A DNA stretch of 64,000 bases from Reticulitermes speratus. Lineage: Eukaryota; Arthropoda; Insecta; Blattodea; Rhinotermitidae. Shown here piece after piece: positions 45,690 to 56,579 of the stretch. A model generated the notes under the pieces. That model was not told the DNA's origin. It ran no database searches and saw only the letters and a list, made by a program, of their open reading frames with translations. Location of the stretch: contig JAJKFL010000007.1 in the NCBI GenBank assembly GCA_021186555.1, positions 30,913,827 to 30,977,826 on the forward strand, in the 5' to 3' direction. Made by a program: the position numbers and the translations under genes. Each line of letters starts with the position of its first letter. The stretch's first letter is position 1.

Positions 45690-48005
45690 TAATTTGTTAC
45701 GTAATGTTACTGGATTAGTTACTGACACAAGACAGAAACAATTCTTAGCTGTTTGACTATTCCGTAATGTCACTGGTGTGGGTTATGGATTTGTTACTGC
45801 CACAAGACAGGAACAGTCCTTTGCTGGTTGCCTGTTGAGTAATGTCACTGGAATGGGTTACTGAAGTTGTTACTGCTACAAGACAGAAACAGTTCTTTGC
45901 TGATTGTCTGTTACGTAATGTCACTGGAATGGGTCACTGAATTTGTTACTGCCACAAGACAGAAACAGTTCTTTCCTGGTTGCCTGTTCGGTAATGTCAC
46001 TGGAATGGATTACTGGATTTGTAACTGCCACAAGACAGAAACAGTTCTTTGCTGGTTGCCTCTTCGGTAATGTCACTGGAATGGGTTACTGGATTTGTTA
46101 CTGCCACAAGACAGAAGCAGTACTTTGCTGGTTGCCTCTTCGGTAATGTCACTGGAATGGGTTACTGGATTTGTAACTGCCACAAGACAGAAACAGTTCT
46201 TTGCTGGTTGCCTCTTCGGTAATGTAACTGGAATGGGTTACTGGATTTGTTACTGCCACAAGACAGAAACAGTTCTTTGCTGGTTGCCTGTTCGGTAATG
46301 TCACTGGAATGGGTTACTGGATTTGTAACTGCCACAAGACAGAAACAGTTGTTTGCTGGTTGCCTGTTCGGTAATGTCACTGGAATGGGTTACTGGATTT
46401 GTTACTGCCACAAGACAGAAACAGTTCTTTGCTGGTTGCCTGTTCGGTAATGTCACTGGAATGGGTTACTGGATTTGTTACTGCCACAAGACAGAAACAG
46501 TTCTTTGCTGGTTGCCTGTTACGTAATGTCACTGGAATGGGTTACAGGATTTGTTACTGTCACAAGACAGAAACAGTTCTTTGCTGGTTGCCTGTTCGGT
46601 AATGTCACTGGAATGGTTTACTGGATTTGTTACTGCCACAAGACAGAAACAGTTCTTTGCTGGTTGCCTGTTCGGTAATGTCACTGGAATGGGTTACTGG
46701 ATTTGTTACTGCCACAAGACAGAAACAGTTCTTTGCTGGTTGCCTGTTCGGTAATGTCACTGGAATGGGTTACTAGATTTGTTACTGCCACAAGACACAA
46801 ACAGTTCTTTGCTGGTTGCCTGTTACGTAATGTCACTGGAATGGGTTACTAGATTTGTTACTGCCACATGGCAGAAACAGTTGTTTGCTGGTTGCCTGTT
46901 CGGTAATGTCACTGGAATGGTTTACTGGATTTGTTACTGCCACAAGACAGAAACAGTTCTTTGCTGGTTGCCTGTTCGGTAATGTCACTGGAATGGGTTA
47001 CTGGATTTGTTACTGCCACAAGACAGAAACAGTTCTTTGCTGGTTGCCTGTTCGGTAATGTCACTGGAATGGGTTACTGGAATTGTTACTGCTACAAGAC
47101 AGAAACAGATCTTTGCTGGTTGCCTGTTACGTAATGTCACTGGAATGGGTGACAGGATTTGGTACTGCTACAAGAAAAAACAGTTCTTTGCTGGTTGCCT
47201 GTTACGTAATGTCACTGGAATGGGTGACAGGATTTGTTACTGCTACAAGAAAAAAAAACAGTTCTTTGCTGGTTGCCTGTTCGGTAATGTCACTGGAATG
47301 GTTTAATGGATTTCTTACTGCTACAAGACAGAAGCAGTTGTTTGTTGGTTGCCTGTTCAGTTATGTCACTGGAATGGATTACTGGATTTGTTACTGCTAC
47401 AAGAGAGAAAGAGTTCTTTGCTGGTTGCCTCTTCGGTAATGTCACTGGAATGGGTTACTGGATTTGTTACTGCCACAAGACAGAAACAGTTCTTTGCTGG
47501 TTGCCTGTTCGGTAATGTCACTGGAATGGGTTACTGGATTTGTTACTGCCACAAGGCAGAAACATTACTTTGCTGGTGCCTATTCCGTAATATCACTGCA
47601 ATGGGTTACTGGATTTGTTACTGCCACAAGACAGGAACTGTTCTTTGCTGGTTGCCTGTTCCGTAATGTCAATGGAATGGGTCACTGGGTTTGTTACTGC
47701 CACAAGACAGAAAGAGTTCTTTGCTGGTTGCCTTTCCGTAATGTCACTGGAATGGGTTACTGGAATTTTTACTGCCACAAGCCAGAAACCGTACTTTGCT
47801 GGTTACCTGTTCCGTAATGTCACTGTAATGTGTTACTGGATTTGTTACTGCCACAAGACAGAAACTGTTCATTGCTGGTTGTCTGTTCCGTAATTTCACT
47901 GGAATGTTTTACTGGATTTGTTACTGCCACAAGGCAGAATCAGTTCTTTGCCGGTTGCCTCTTCCGTAATGTCACTGTAATGTGTTATTAGATTTGTTAC
48001 TGCCA
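45690..48005. repeat. 76-bp minisatellite next to gene C (about 30 units)
   Basis: The unit contains GTAATGTCACTGGAATGGGT, then TACTGGATTTGTTACTGCCAC, AAGACAGAAACAG and TTCTTTGCTGGTTGCCTG. Because 76 is not a multiple of 3, each frame runs about 67 codons and then stops, giving a ladder of overlapping spurious ORFs. The array ends about 330 bp from the stop of gene C. Confidence 0.97.
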
Positions 48006-48337
48006 TCGCTGCAACAGATAGCTGACAGCTGCTTCTGCTCCAATTCTAGCATCACTGCCCACACCTTTCACCCAGAAGTAGGAAGATTACTTAACACGCG
48101 CTGAACGATTAATGGCCTAGTCAAGGAATGGACTACATACACATGTGTACAATAACACATAAATCCAAACATAAGCTGATATTATGAAATTTGCATGTCG
48201 ACAGCAGCGTCTATCAAGGGTGCCCAATTTTTGATTTTGCACAATGACTAGCTTGACACTGGAGAAGTAAGCTGTAGTATTTGCCTGCATTATCGTGTAT
48301 GATTTTGCTAATGTATGATTCATCTTCCAATCTCTGC

Positions 48338-51300
48338 CTAATGCACTACAGTTGAGTTGTGTTGCAACTGCTCAATGACAAACCTGTTCTCTGTTCTTAT
48401 TGCGTAGCGCAATGGTGTCCACTGCAGCACGTTGTCCACAGCGTCCACACAAGTTCTGTGTCGCAAGAGGCTGCTAGTGATCTCCTCGCATATATGACCA
48501 CCATGTCGTGCCGCCGCTATGAGGTGCATAGCATTCCTGCCACCTTTGTCTCGAGCATTGACGTCAGACCCTTCCTGCAATAGAGTTTCCACAACTTCGG
48601 TGTCTCCGTCTAACACTGCACATTGCAGTGGACAACCTCTTGTCAGTATTCTATCGAACACATTCCTCACGAACTCATATTCACGGTCGAAAAGAATACC
48701 TTCCAGGACACTTCTGTTTGCCTCGAAATTTTTGCTGAACCAGCGAGCTGTGAAGTATTCGGCAAATGTTCGATGTACGAACTGGGGCTGGCCCTCCACT
48801 ACGTTCATCACTACACCTGTTTTATCCTTTCCTTCCTGGGCCCTACTTTTGAAGGACTCTGTTGTTTGTTCTAGTGTCTCGTCGTGTAATAAATTTAGCC
48901 TAGTAGGTACTACAACTAACAGGCTACATTTCTCGAAATTTTCGAGATACGTTTCCTTCAACAGTTCATGGTCATCTTGAACGCTAGCCTTCGTCAAGTC
49001 TTCCTTCTTTTTTTCTGTTTCGTAAGTATGTAGTTTCGTTTCAACAAATGTCTCATACAATTTTAGCAAATCCAGTTTCTCTGGCAGACTGATTTGAACC
49101 AGTCTTGTAGATCTGTCTAAGTATTCTTCAAAAACGCATGCCATCACCCAAATATGTAATGGGCAGCCAGTGAAGTTTCTCGGGTAGATTAATTCATTTG
49201 CCTTAGAAAGAAGAAGCTTTATAAACTCCTTCCGACACATGTCATTTGCATTCGATATCCAGACATCCCTAAATAACTCTTCTTGAGATTCGTATGAAAG
49301 TTTCTTCAGAGTAAAAGCTGCAACACACAGCTTCCTCTCAAGTGTTTTCCACAGTACAGGACGTGACGTAATCCATATTCTTCCGGCTTTAGTCTCCGTG
49401 AGTTCAGACAGAATGACAGCTGCTTTGTCCGCATAAGTAGGACTGATCTCGTCAAACCCGTCCATTAAGACTGTTACATTTCCAATGCTCTGTAGCGCCT
49501 TTTTGAGCAGATCCCTGTTAATGTCTGTATATTTTGAGTCAGGAAATGCAGCGCTACAGAGGAATTCAACAAGGATGTCTAAATTGAATGTTGCTGCATC
49601 GATTTCCTGTAATTCCCTAGTATGATCATTCCAGTTTATACGCACAACCCACGATGTAGGATCGCGTTGTTTTGTGTGGCCCGCCACTTGTGTTGTAGTG
49701 CTTGATTTCCCCATACCCGGCTCTGCGACCACTAACACTCTCCTCTCACCCAAGTCCCAGATCGACTGCTCGTTGACCTCACAGCTACCACGCGACATGC
49801 AAACCCTTAAAGTCCGCTTGTCTATACCCGTTCCTTCACCGTCGATGCAATCTAGCAGATTGCCAACGTCACCACGTGTCTCTTTCCACAGCAATTTTCC
49901 GTCTTTATACTTCAGCCAGTGCAGTGACTGTCCGTTATGATTCTCGTGGAGCTTCAAAAAAGAAGACTTCAAATTTCTACCTGTTAGTACAATAAATCTA
50001 CTGTTTTCGAACATGCCATTTTGCGTCGGATTTTCAGTTGCAGAATCTTTATCAAAATAGAAGTTTCCAACCTCCTCATCCGCAGGTACTTCGTCAACAA
50101 GTTCATTCTTTTGCAATCCACTCACTGCAAATACATCAGGATAAGTTCTTTGGTTCCGTAATATATCCACGGGCAAAAATATTTTTCTTTTGAAGACTCT
50201 GGGTGCATAGTAGCCTGTATTTACATGCAGTTTGCCTCCTATATTGACGGCAGTTTCCTCTGTTATCAGGTCTGTGACCAGTTCAGGTCCCAAAACGTGC
50301 TCCACATTACCGTGTCGCTGTAACACACTTCTCATCGTCACTTCACAACCTTGAAAGTCTATCTTCTTGTCTAGCACCATTGTCTGTGACTTCTTTGACA
50401 GCTGTTCAAACTTAAATCTGTGGTCTATAGGAACAAAACCTGCTACTTGATGGAACGTATGTTCGGTCAGAAGTATTACACGTTTGAGGGAACGGTCAAG
50501 TTTAATTATTTCAGACATTTTGAGGCATGTGTCTGTAATGTCACTTTGCTGAACTGTTGCATCACAGGACACAATAAGACACTCCCAAACACCTCCAAGC
50601 CAAGCGTGCAGCAACAAGTTTTCATTACTTTGCAGTGATTCGAGTGTAACAAAGATGCATTTTGATTGTGGCAGACAGTCCAGCAAAAGTATACTGCAGA
50701 GTGTGAGTGCATCTGACCTCAAGTGAACAGCACGTTTGTTGGATATTTCGGCCTCAAGCCGTAATATTTCTCTGTTGGAAAACTCAACTCCTTTCCTGAC
50801 AAAGTCCTTCGTGCTTTCTACCCCTCTGACAAGAAGGGTAGAATACTCGGTTTTGGCTCTTTGCAACCAGACTGTGAGTCTCTCTGGTGTCATTTCACAT
50901 TTCCTTTCCCTCCACCAAGTTTCTAACGATGGTTTGAGATGATTTAGTATTAACTTGTATTCTTTATGGTCAACTTGAACTGCATCGTTATTTCTCATTT
51001 CCTCAGCAATCAATTCGTCAAGTTGCAGATGACCTTTTTGACCTGTGGCTATTATCAACTTCTCCAGGAAGTCATGTGTTCCATCTTGCTCTGTAATTAA
51101 ATCCTGTAGGATTTGTTTGTTCTCTTCAGGATTGGAGGTGAATATCTCTTTGTCACAAGTAATAAAGAATACATCAATATTTGCCGGTTGTGTTCTATGT
51201 TTTAATAAATTGCGACCTAGCTCTCTGTTCGTGTAAATGATGTACTCCGTATTAACAATTGGTATATCTTCTAACGTATCTCTCTCATTGATAGCACAGT

Positions 51301-51603
51301 ATGATTCAAAACACTTTTGCAGTAGTGTCACCAGCTCTCCTTTTGTCAGCTTCTTTTTATCCACATTGTCGGTGTGTTTCAGCTGCAGGAAGTATCGCCG
51401 ATCACTTGTAGTATAGACGAGGTCATCAAAATTGCCGGCGTCTGTGACGTTTTTGCCAGTTTGAAGTTGTCGCCTCTCTGCAAACCACGCAGACCAATGA
51501 AGGCCGCCATTTTGATCTCGAACTGCTGGCCCCCGTCATGGGCACCCCCTGTCTTCTTTGTTTGCCTGGTTGTTGGTTGTGTGTTGTTGTTTTGCTCTGC
51601 CAT
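48338..51603 (-). CDS. NACHT/ankyrin NLR-like protein with nuclease-like N terminus, copy C
   Basis: The start MAEQNNN (ATG 51603) lies 21 bases inside an exon that follows a TTCTCTGCAG acceptor. The first 51 codons and the remaining 1037 are in different frames; the switch falls in a run of five A (51450-51454), where a sixth A would restore continuity. Order: GGQQFEIKMAAF, then GNFDDLVY and FLQLKH (E...D...QxK pattern of PD-(D/E)XK nucleases). From the next in-frame Met (51364): helical linker 1-540, NACHT with AEPGMGKSS (547-555), TVLMDGFDEI (631-640) and ITSR (665-668). Then LLKLYETFVETKL, HRTFAEYFTA (864-873) and about three ankyrin repeats (910-1003). Ankyrin sequence is shorter than in copies A and B. 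A cytosolic ligand-sensing ATPase with a nuclease effector is the family-based expectation; the ligand is unknown. Confidence 0.85.
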
Positions 51604-51639
51604 TTCCTCTTCTCCAGCAAGTGTCTGCAGAGAACACAA

Positions 51640-53201
51640 ACATATCTAAGAAAGACAGGACTATAGGACTAGCAATGATTCAAAGTGAGAGACTTTCTGC
51701 AGCTGAATGTAGGTTTGTCATGGTTTTATGTGTTTGTTCTAAGGAAGTTCGGTGGTACTAAACGTGCTACATAGAAACCAGAGAATATTAAATTATACAG
51801 CAACCATGACATAAATGGGACCGAAAATTTTAAGCTATTTTTCGAAATTTAAATTTCTTATACTGAATGGTTTTTGCAGGACAAAGAGCTGCTAGCAACT
51901 TAGGACTCGCAACATTTTTAGCAAAGTGAAATGTAGCATGCACCGACAATAGAAAACAGAAAAAGAGAAGTTAAATATAGCTACAGGTATTATCACCAAT
52001 GTTAATGGACAACATTACATAATATACAAATTACTGTCTTGGGTTCTGACGATAGTGTATGACATCTGAGCTCATTGACTGTATTGACGTTTCCCTTTGT
52101 ATGTATTGGAATTTAACACATCACGTTTCGGGTACGGGATCCGTTCTCGTCTTCATGCTTGCTTCTTCCAAAACGAATGTTACTACATAACACCATCTGA
52201 CATTCAGATCACACAAGGAAAAGACTGAAATTAGTGAATGCAACGTATTCAAATAAGAGTTTAGAACATACGGCTATGCGAATCTCCTTGAACATAGGAT
52301 AGACGAAATACGTCACCGGTCACTGACGATGTGTTTTCCCGCTAAACAATGACCAAGAGAAACCTAACCTTAAAGCATCAACTTGGTCTGTACACACAGA
52401 ATCACTGACCTTAACTTTGGATACCGCACTGAATCACCTTGCAGATTACTTTTATTTTGTCTTTATGTATGTTGGTAACAATGACTTGCGCTTCTGTGAC
52501 CGTCAGCAGGCATGGCGACGTTGTGTAAGGTGCAGGTGTAGGGAACAGAGAAGTGGAGGCATGTACAGTGATAGTACGTGCGTGTACTGTTTGGTTTATT
52601 TGAAGACGTAATATTACCAGGAATTGTGTGTGAAGATATCTTCCACGCTTAAATGTTACGAAGTGCGTGATATTATTACACAACAGCGCGCAACCCACTA
52701 CGAGGACCTTGTGCCAGTACATTTTGTTTTGTGGCAAACAAAGTGAAAATACCTTAAGTGTATTGCTATGGGTGTGAATGACAGTAGAGCTGTGTTTGTT
52801 ACATTGTGGAACATAACTGTAATTCAGCGAAATTTATAAGCATCATTAAGGCGTAGTAATTTAAAATAAGTTTACAAGTGGATTTCCAAAACGTCGTAAT
52901 GAAGCAACAGCAAGTATTATGATTTACAATTTTAGTGATGTTGTGTGGAGGCAGGAAAAGTCGTCATGTGATCTGAATAATTTGGGAAAACCAAACAGTC
53001 ACAAGAATTCGAAGTCAGCTAGGCGGAGGGTCGCTAAGAAAGTAGTACGACTATTTAATCCTTGAGGAAACAACAAGTAGTGCAAAAGGGAAGAGGTCTT
53101 GTGTGTAAATACCTCAGGAAAAGGCCAATTGATTCATACGTAGAGATGCTTCTGAATCCGTCTCTGATACTACTACGTATTCAGACAGTCCGTCGAAAAT
53201 T
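51640..53201. other. 5' flank of gene C and upstream of the + strand exon; no coding recognised
   Basis: Probable intron or 5' flank of gene C (minus) and possible 5' UTR or promoter of the + strand exon at 53202. One Penelope-like remnant lies near 52125-52165 (minus: CCGAAACGTGATG preceded by GAAGACGAGAACGG). No TATA box was assigned. Confidence 0.35.
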
Positions 53202-53253
53202 ATGAAAGTGATTCTATTTGTGGCCACCGCTGTCCTGACAGCAGTAAACTCAG
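53202..53253 (+). CDS. Probable first coding exon encoding a signal peptide
   Basis: ATG starts MKVILFVATAVLTAVNS, a textbook signal peptide (Lys at position 2, a hydrophobic core rich in V, L and A, small residues before the expected cut). The exon ends TCAG directly before GTAAGTAGG, a strong splice donor at 53254 (phase 1). Many insect secreted-protein genes (cuticle, chemosensory, venom-like) start with such a short exon. I could not find exon 2 in the next 10 kb, which is full of repeats, so the mature product is unknown. Confidence 0.5.
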
Positions 53254-54159
53254 GTAAGTAGGTATTTCAGATAGAATTCACAGAAGTTTTTTTGTACTAG
53301 AAAAACAGTTATCAGAGATGATAATGCCATGAATCACGAACCTCACGCTGCTTCAAAACTTCAGATGGTAACTAAACTGTAAATAAAATTAGATAGCATT
53401 AAAATCTATTAGTCACGGCGTCAAGCTAACCACTTCCCTGAACCCAAGCGTCCAGACAAACGTAGACGCTCGTAATCATTTGGTTACGTCATTCTCACGC
53501 GACCGCAGTTAAACTTTCAAGTAGAAACATTTGTGATATTGTGGCAGCCTACCAAGGTTCAGTTTGCGGAACTGTAACCGAGAACGGAACCTTCCTCCAA
53601 CTAGCTAGAGGAACTCACGCTTCATAGCAGAATTGTTGGTAGCGTCGGTATGTTTGTATTGAGAAATTAACCCCACAACACTTAATTTGTATGACAAGTA
53701 TCATTTGTCGTTTCTTATCTGCTAGCATATCGCATGGACCTGGGTTTACTATGCTCGCACTTTTGCAGTGAGATTACGTTTGTAGTCGTCATCAGTGTGA
53801 ATGGGAATTCCATTGGAATATGGCGTGTTTCTGTGCGCTAATAGTGCTAAACACATTCCTACAAAATGTGAACTTTGCTAACCGATACATTCATTAGGTA
53901 CGTGATGGAGAAATAGACCGCACATTCGGTCAGTTTAACCAAGCAGCTTGATTACTTCTCGGTAAATGTGTAAAAATCCGGAGGAAAATATCGTTTCCTT
54001 CCACGAAGTGTCATTAAATGTCATGTAGTTTGGCGTATGTTGTGCTACGATTGCTAATCGATTATTGCGCCTGTTTCTCTAAGGTTATAAATTCACTCTA
54101 ATATATTACACACATGCAGGCTCTATTCTTGAACTCCTCTCCGATTAGAACTAAGCTAT
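53254..54159. other. Putative first intron, no other feature
   Basis: Follows the donor at 53254. No acceptor or exon stands out and no shared repeat was noticed. Confidence 0.3.
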
Positions 54160-54226
54160 GCCACAAAAGTATATTTATTCTTATTAATTATACAGTTATA
54201 ACCAAGACTTCCTTTTTAATGAGTAT

Positions 54227-54270
54227 TTAGGCTACTAATTTCTGCTCATAAGAGCCATCATCAGGCTATA
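54227..54270 (-). ncRNA. Hammerhead motif, left arm
   Basis: Minus strand: UAGC, CUGAUGA (54258-54264), stem II GCUC/GAGC, GAAA (54239-54242), short AUU/AGU stem III, A, and GCCUA closing stem I with one bulged base. The core is canonical; stem II has a small irregularity. Confidence 0.55.
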
Positions 54271-54940
54271 ACAGAAAGTATAATTTGGAAAACTTCATAT
54301 GTCTTGTAAGTAGGAGATCTCTCTCTCTTTTACAACAGTAAATACATTACAAATACATATATCAATGTTGCATGTATACATAACTTATATCTTGCCTAAT
54401 TAAAATATTAAGACGTTGCCAATATTACTTAAAGAGGAGCAAATAGTATTGGAAAAGTAAAAGTTAAATATAAAAACGTTAATACAAAAATACAAAAGTG
54501 AGACGCGGAGTCAAACTGTACATATATAAATGTATGCGGCAGTAATACTATAAGAAACCTGGCGTCAGTCAGCTGTATTACAGACGGTCTCCGTGCAAAC
54601 AACTAGACTGGTCCTCAAGATGGATCCTGCCTCATTACTTAAACTCCTTTATAATACTAAACATTTAGTTCATTAGTACGAAAATGTATTTATACTCGTA
54701 CTTAGTAAACCTGGTTTGTATATTTTATAGGAGAAGTGTCCACATATAATAAAACCTAGCTTTGGTACGTGCGTGTGCGTTGTTCTAACTGTGGACCCAT
54801 ATAGAAGTGTGCACATACAAAATACCGGATTGCCAAGGAAGTAGCCTATATACATGCGATCCATCTCGAGGACCAGTGTAGTTATTTGCAAGCAGACCGT
54901 CTGTAATGCACCTGACTGAAGCCAGGTTTCTTATAGTATT

Positions 54941-55209
54941 GCTTTATTTTCCCTATGGCTTGACAGCCCCTTGGGGGCCTAGGCCGCCTCAATTTTCCAG
55001 GCTTCACGATCACACACTTTAGACACACCACAGTCAGTAGGACTCCTCTGGACGAGGGATCGGCTCGACGCAGAGACCTCTACCTGACAACAACACACAA
55101 CATTTACAAGAGACAAACATCCATCCCCCCGGTGGGATTCGAACCCACAATCCCAGCAAGCGAGCGGCCGCAGACCCACGCCTTAGACCGGCGGCCACTG
55201 GGATCGGCG
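54941..55209 (-). mobile_element. tRNA-derived SINE with target duplication
   Basis: Minus strand: a tRNA-like head with GGCCGCCGGTCTAAGGCG, then a perfect B box GGGTTCGAATCCC, followed by the SINE body ending GCTGTCAAGCCATAGGG. It is flanked by the 10-bp duplication TTATAGTATT (54931-54940 and 55210-55219). It inserted into the right arm of the inverted-repeat element. A body fragment of the same family is at 63600-63730. Confidence 0.9.
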
Positions 55210-55368
55210 TTATAGTATTTTACATTTACATTTATACATCTACAGTTTGACTCCGCGTCTCACTTTTATATACATTTTATATTAACATTTTTAATATTCA
55301 CCTTTTAATTTTCCAATACCACTTGCCTCTCTTTAAGTAGTATTGACAAATCTTATTATTTTACTTAG

Positions 55369-55396
55369 GCAATATATATATATATATATATATATA
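55369..55396. repeat. (TA)n microsatellite
   Basis: About 13 TA units within the right arm of the inverted-repeat element; the left arm has no such expansion. Confidence 0.9.
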
Positions 55397-55479
55397 CATA
55401 TGTAATGCATTTACTGTTGTAAAAGGGGGAGATCTCCTACTTACAAGACATATGGAGTTTTCCAACTTGTACATTCTGT

Positions 55480-55522
55480 TATAGCCTGATGATGGCTCTT
55501 TAAGAGTCGAAACTAATAGCCT
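55480..55522 (+). ncRNA. Hammerhead motif, right arm
   Basis: AUAGC, CUGAUGA (55486-55492), a 6-bp stem II GGCUCU/AGAGUC, GAAA, a minimal ACUAAU stem III, A, then GCCU. Both core boxes are intact and stem II is better than in the left arm. Confidence 0.6.
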
Positions 55523-55612
55523 GAATACGCATTTAAAAACGGAATGTTGGTCATAACTGTATAATTAATAAGAATAAATATACTTTTGTGTCTGCATTCC
55601 AACGAGGATGTC

Positions 55613-56575
55613 TTGTATTAAAATTAAAACTTATGCCTTTTTTCAGCAACATTGCGAAATATTTCAGGCGTTGTTTAGATAGTGTTTTTGGTGACATTAT
55701 TTGAAGCAGACTGTGGCCGTCTCGTTAGCCAGATATATAACTGCTAGATTTTCAGGTGCGGAAAATTGTGAACGATAAATTTTATAATACGTAGTAAGAG
55801 TCCTCTTAAAGACAACAGTGCAAAAATTATTAACGACGTACTGTCTTCAGTGTCGCCAGCAGAACTTCAACGTGAATTGAACAACGTGTTGTTATATGTG
55901 GCGTGTTTTTACAAGCCAGAAGAAGCAATTACCAACACCTTTCTTTAATCATTCTGCATAATGTCGTAATATTAACTTCAGCAAATTGAACTGCAACGTG
56001 TGCAGTCTAACTTGCGACAAGTGGATATAGTGGCGATGGTTGTGCTGTCAGCCGCCGTGCGATGCTGTCTGAGAAGTCACAAATCATATTTGTCAGATTT
56101 GTAACGTGTCCTTAGGAAGGTGAATGCAACAAAATGGCAACTGTGTAATACGAGTATTTTGGTATGTTGATGAAACTTCCAGTCTTGATTGATTTCCAAG
56201 AATTGTGTTATAAGCTGGGGGATCCTTAAACTTACAATGGCGAGCAAAGGTATTGTCTTATATCACCAAGCTTCCAACGATAACAGTGGGTACTTACCTC
56301 AAACCATCTGCATAAAGGTCACTTTACAGAGAGGTGTAACCAGCAAGGAATTGAGATTTTCACAATACAAGTTGCGCAGTTTACATGGCAAAATACCAAA
56401 TTGTATTGCTTGTGATCTGCATTGACACTGATATTTTTAACACTAAAGGCATGCAGAACTTGACACTGTGCGTCTATACGCACACACGGCGCTGAGTGAC
56501 TGAAACTTAGGCTTTTCTATCCCGTTCGCTATCACAAAGTGTGGATTGCAGCAGTGTTAACAACTGGGAAGACAG
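55613..56575. other. Spacer, no gene recognised
   Basis: An ORF at 56189-56425 (from MASKGIVLYHQ) has no recognisable motif. Nothing else stands out. Confidence 0.35.
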
Positions 56576-56579
56576 TAGA

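Larger units (their letters stand above)
54160..55612. mobile_element. Inverted-repeat Penelope-type element with a hammerhead in each arm
   Basis: Left arm about 54160-54625 and right arm about 54860-55612 are reverse complements with moderate divergence, starting AAAAGTATATTTATTCTTAT. Both arms carry a hammerhead pointing outward and CAAGACATATG/CATATGTCTTG-type segments. The right arm is interrupted by a SINE (54941-55209). The about 235-bp centre has no ORF of note. Confidence 0.85.

Noticed and set aside
45867-47893. Ladder of 60-118 codon ORFs on the plus strand
   Set aside because: They are frames of the 76-bp tandem repeat; the unit shifts frame by one each time, giving regular overlapping ORFs without gene features.
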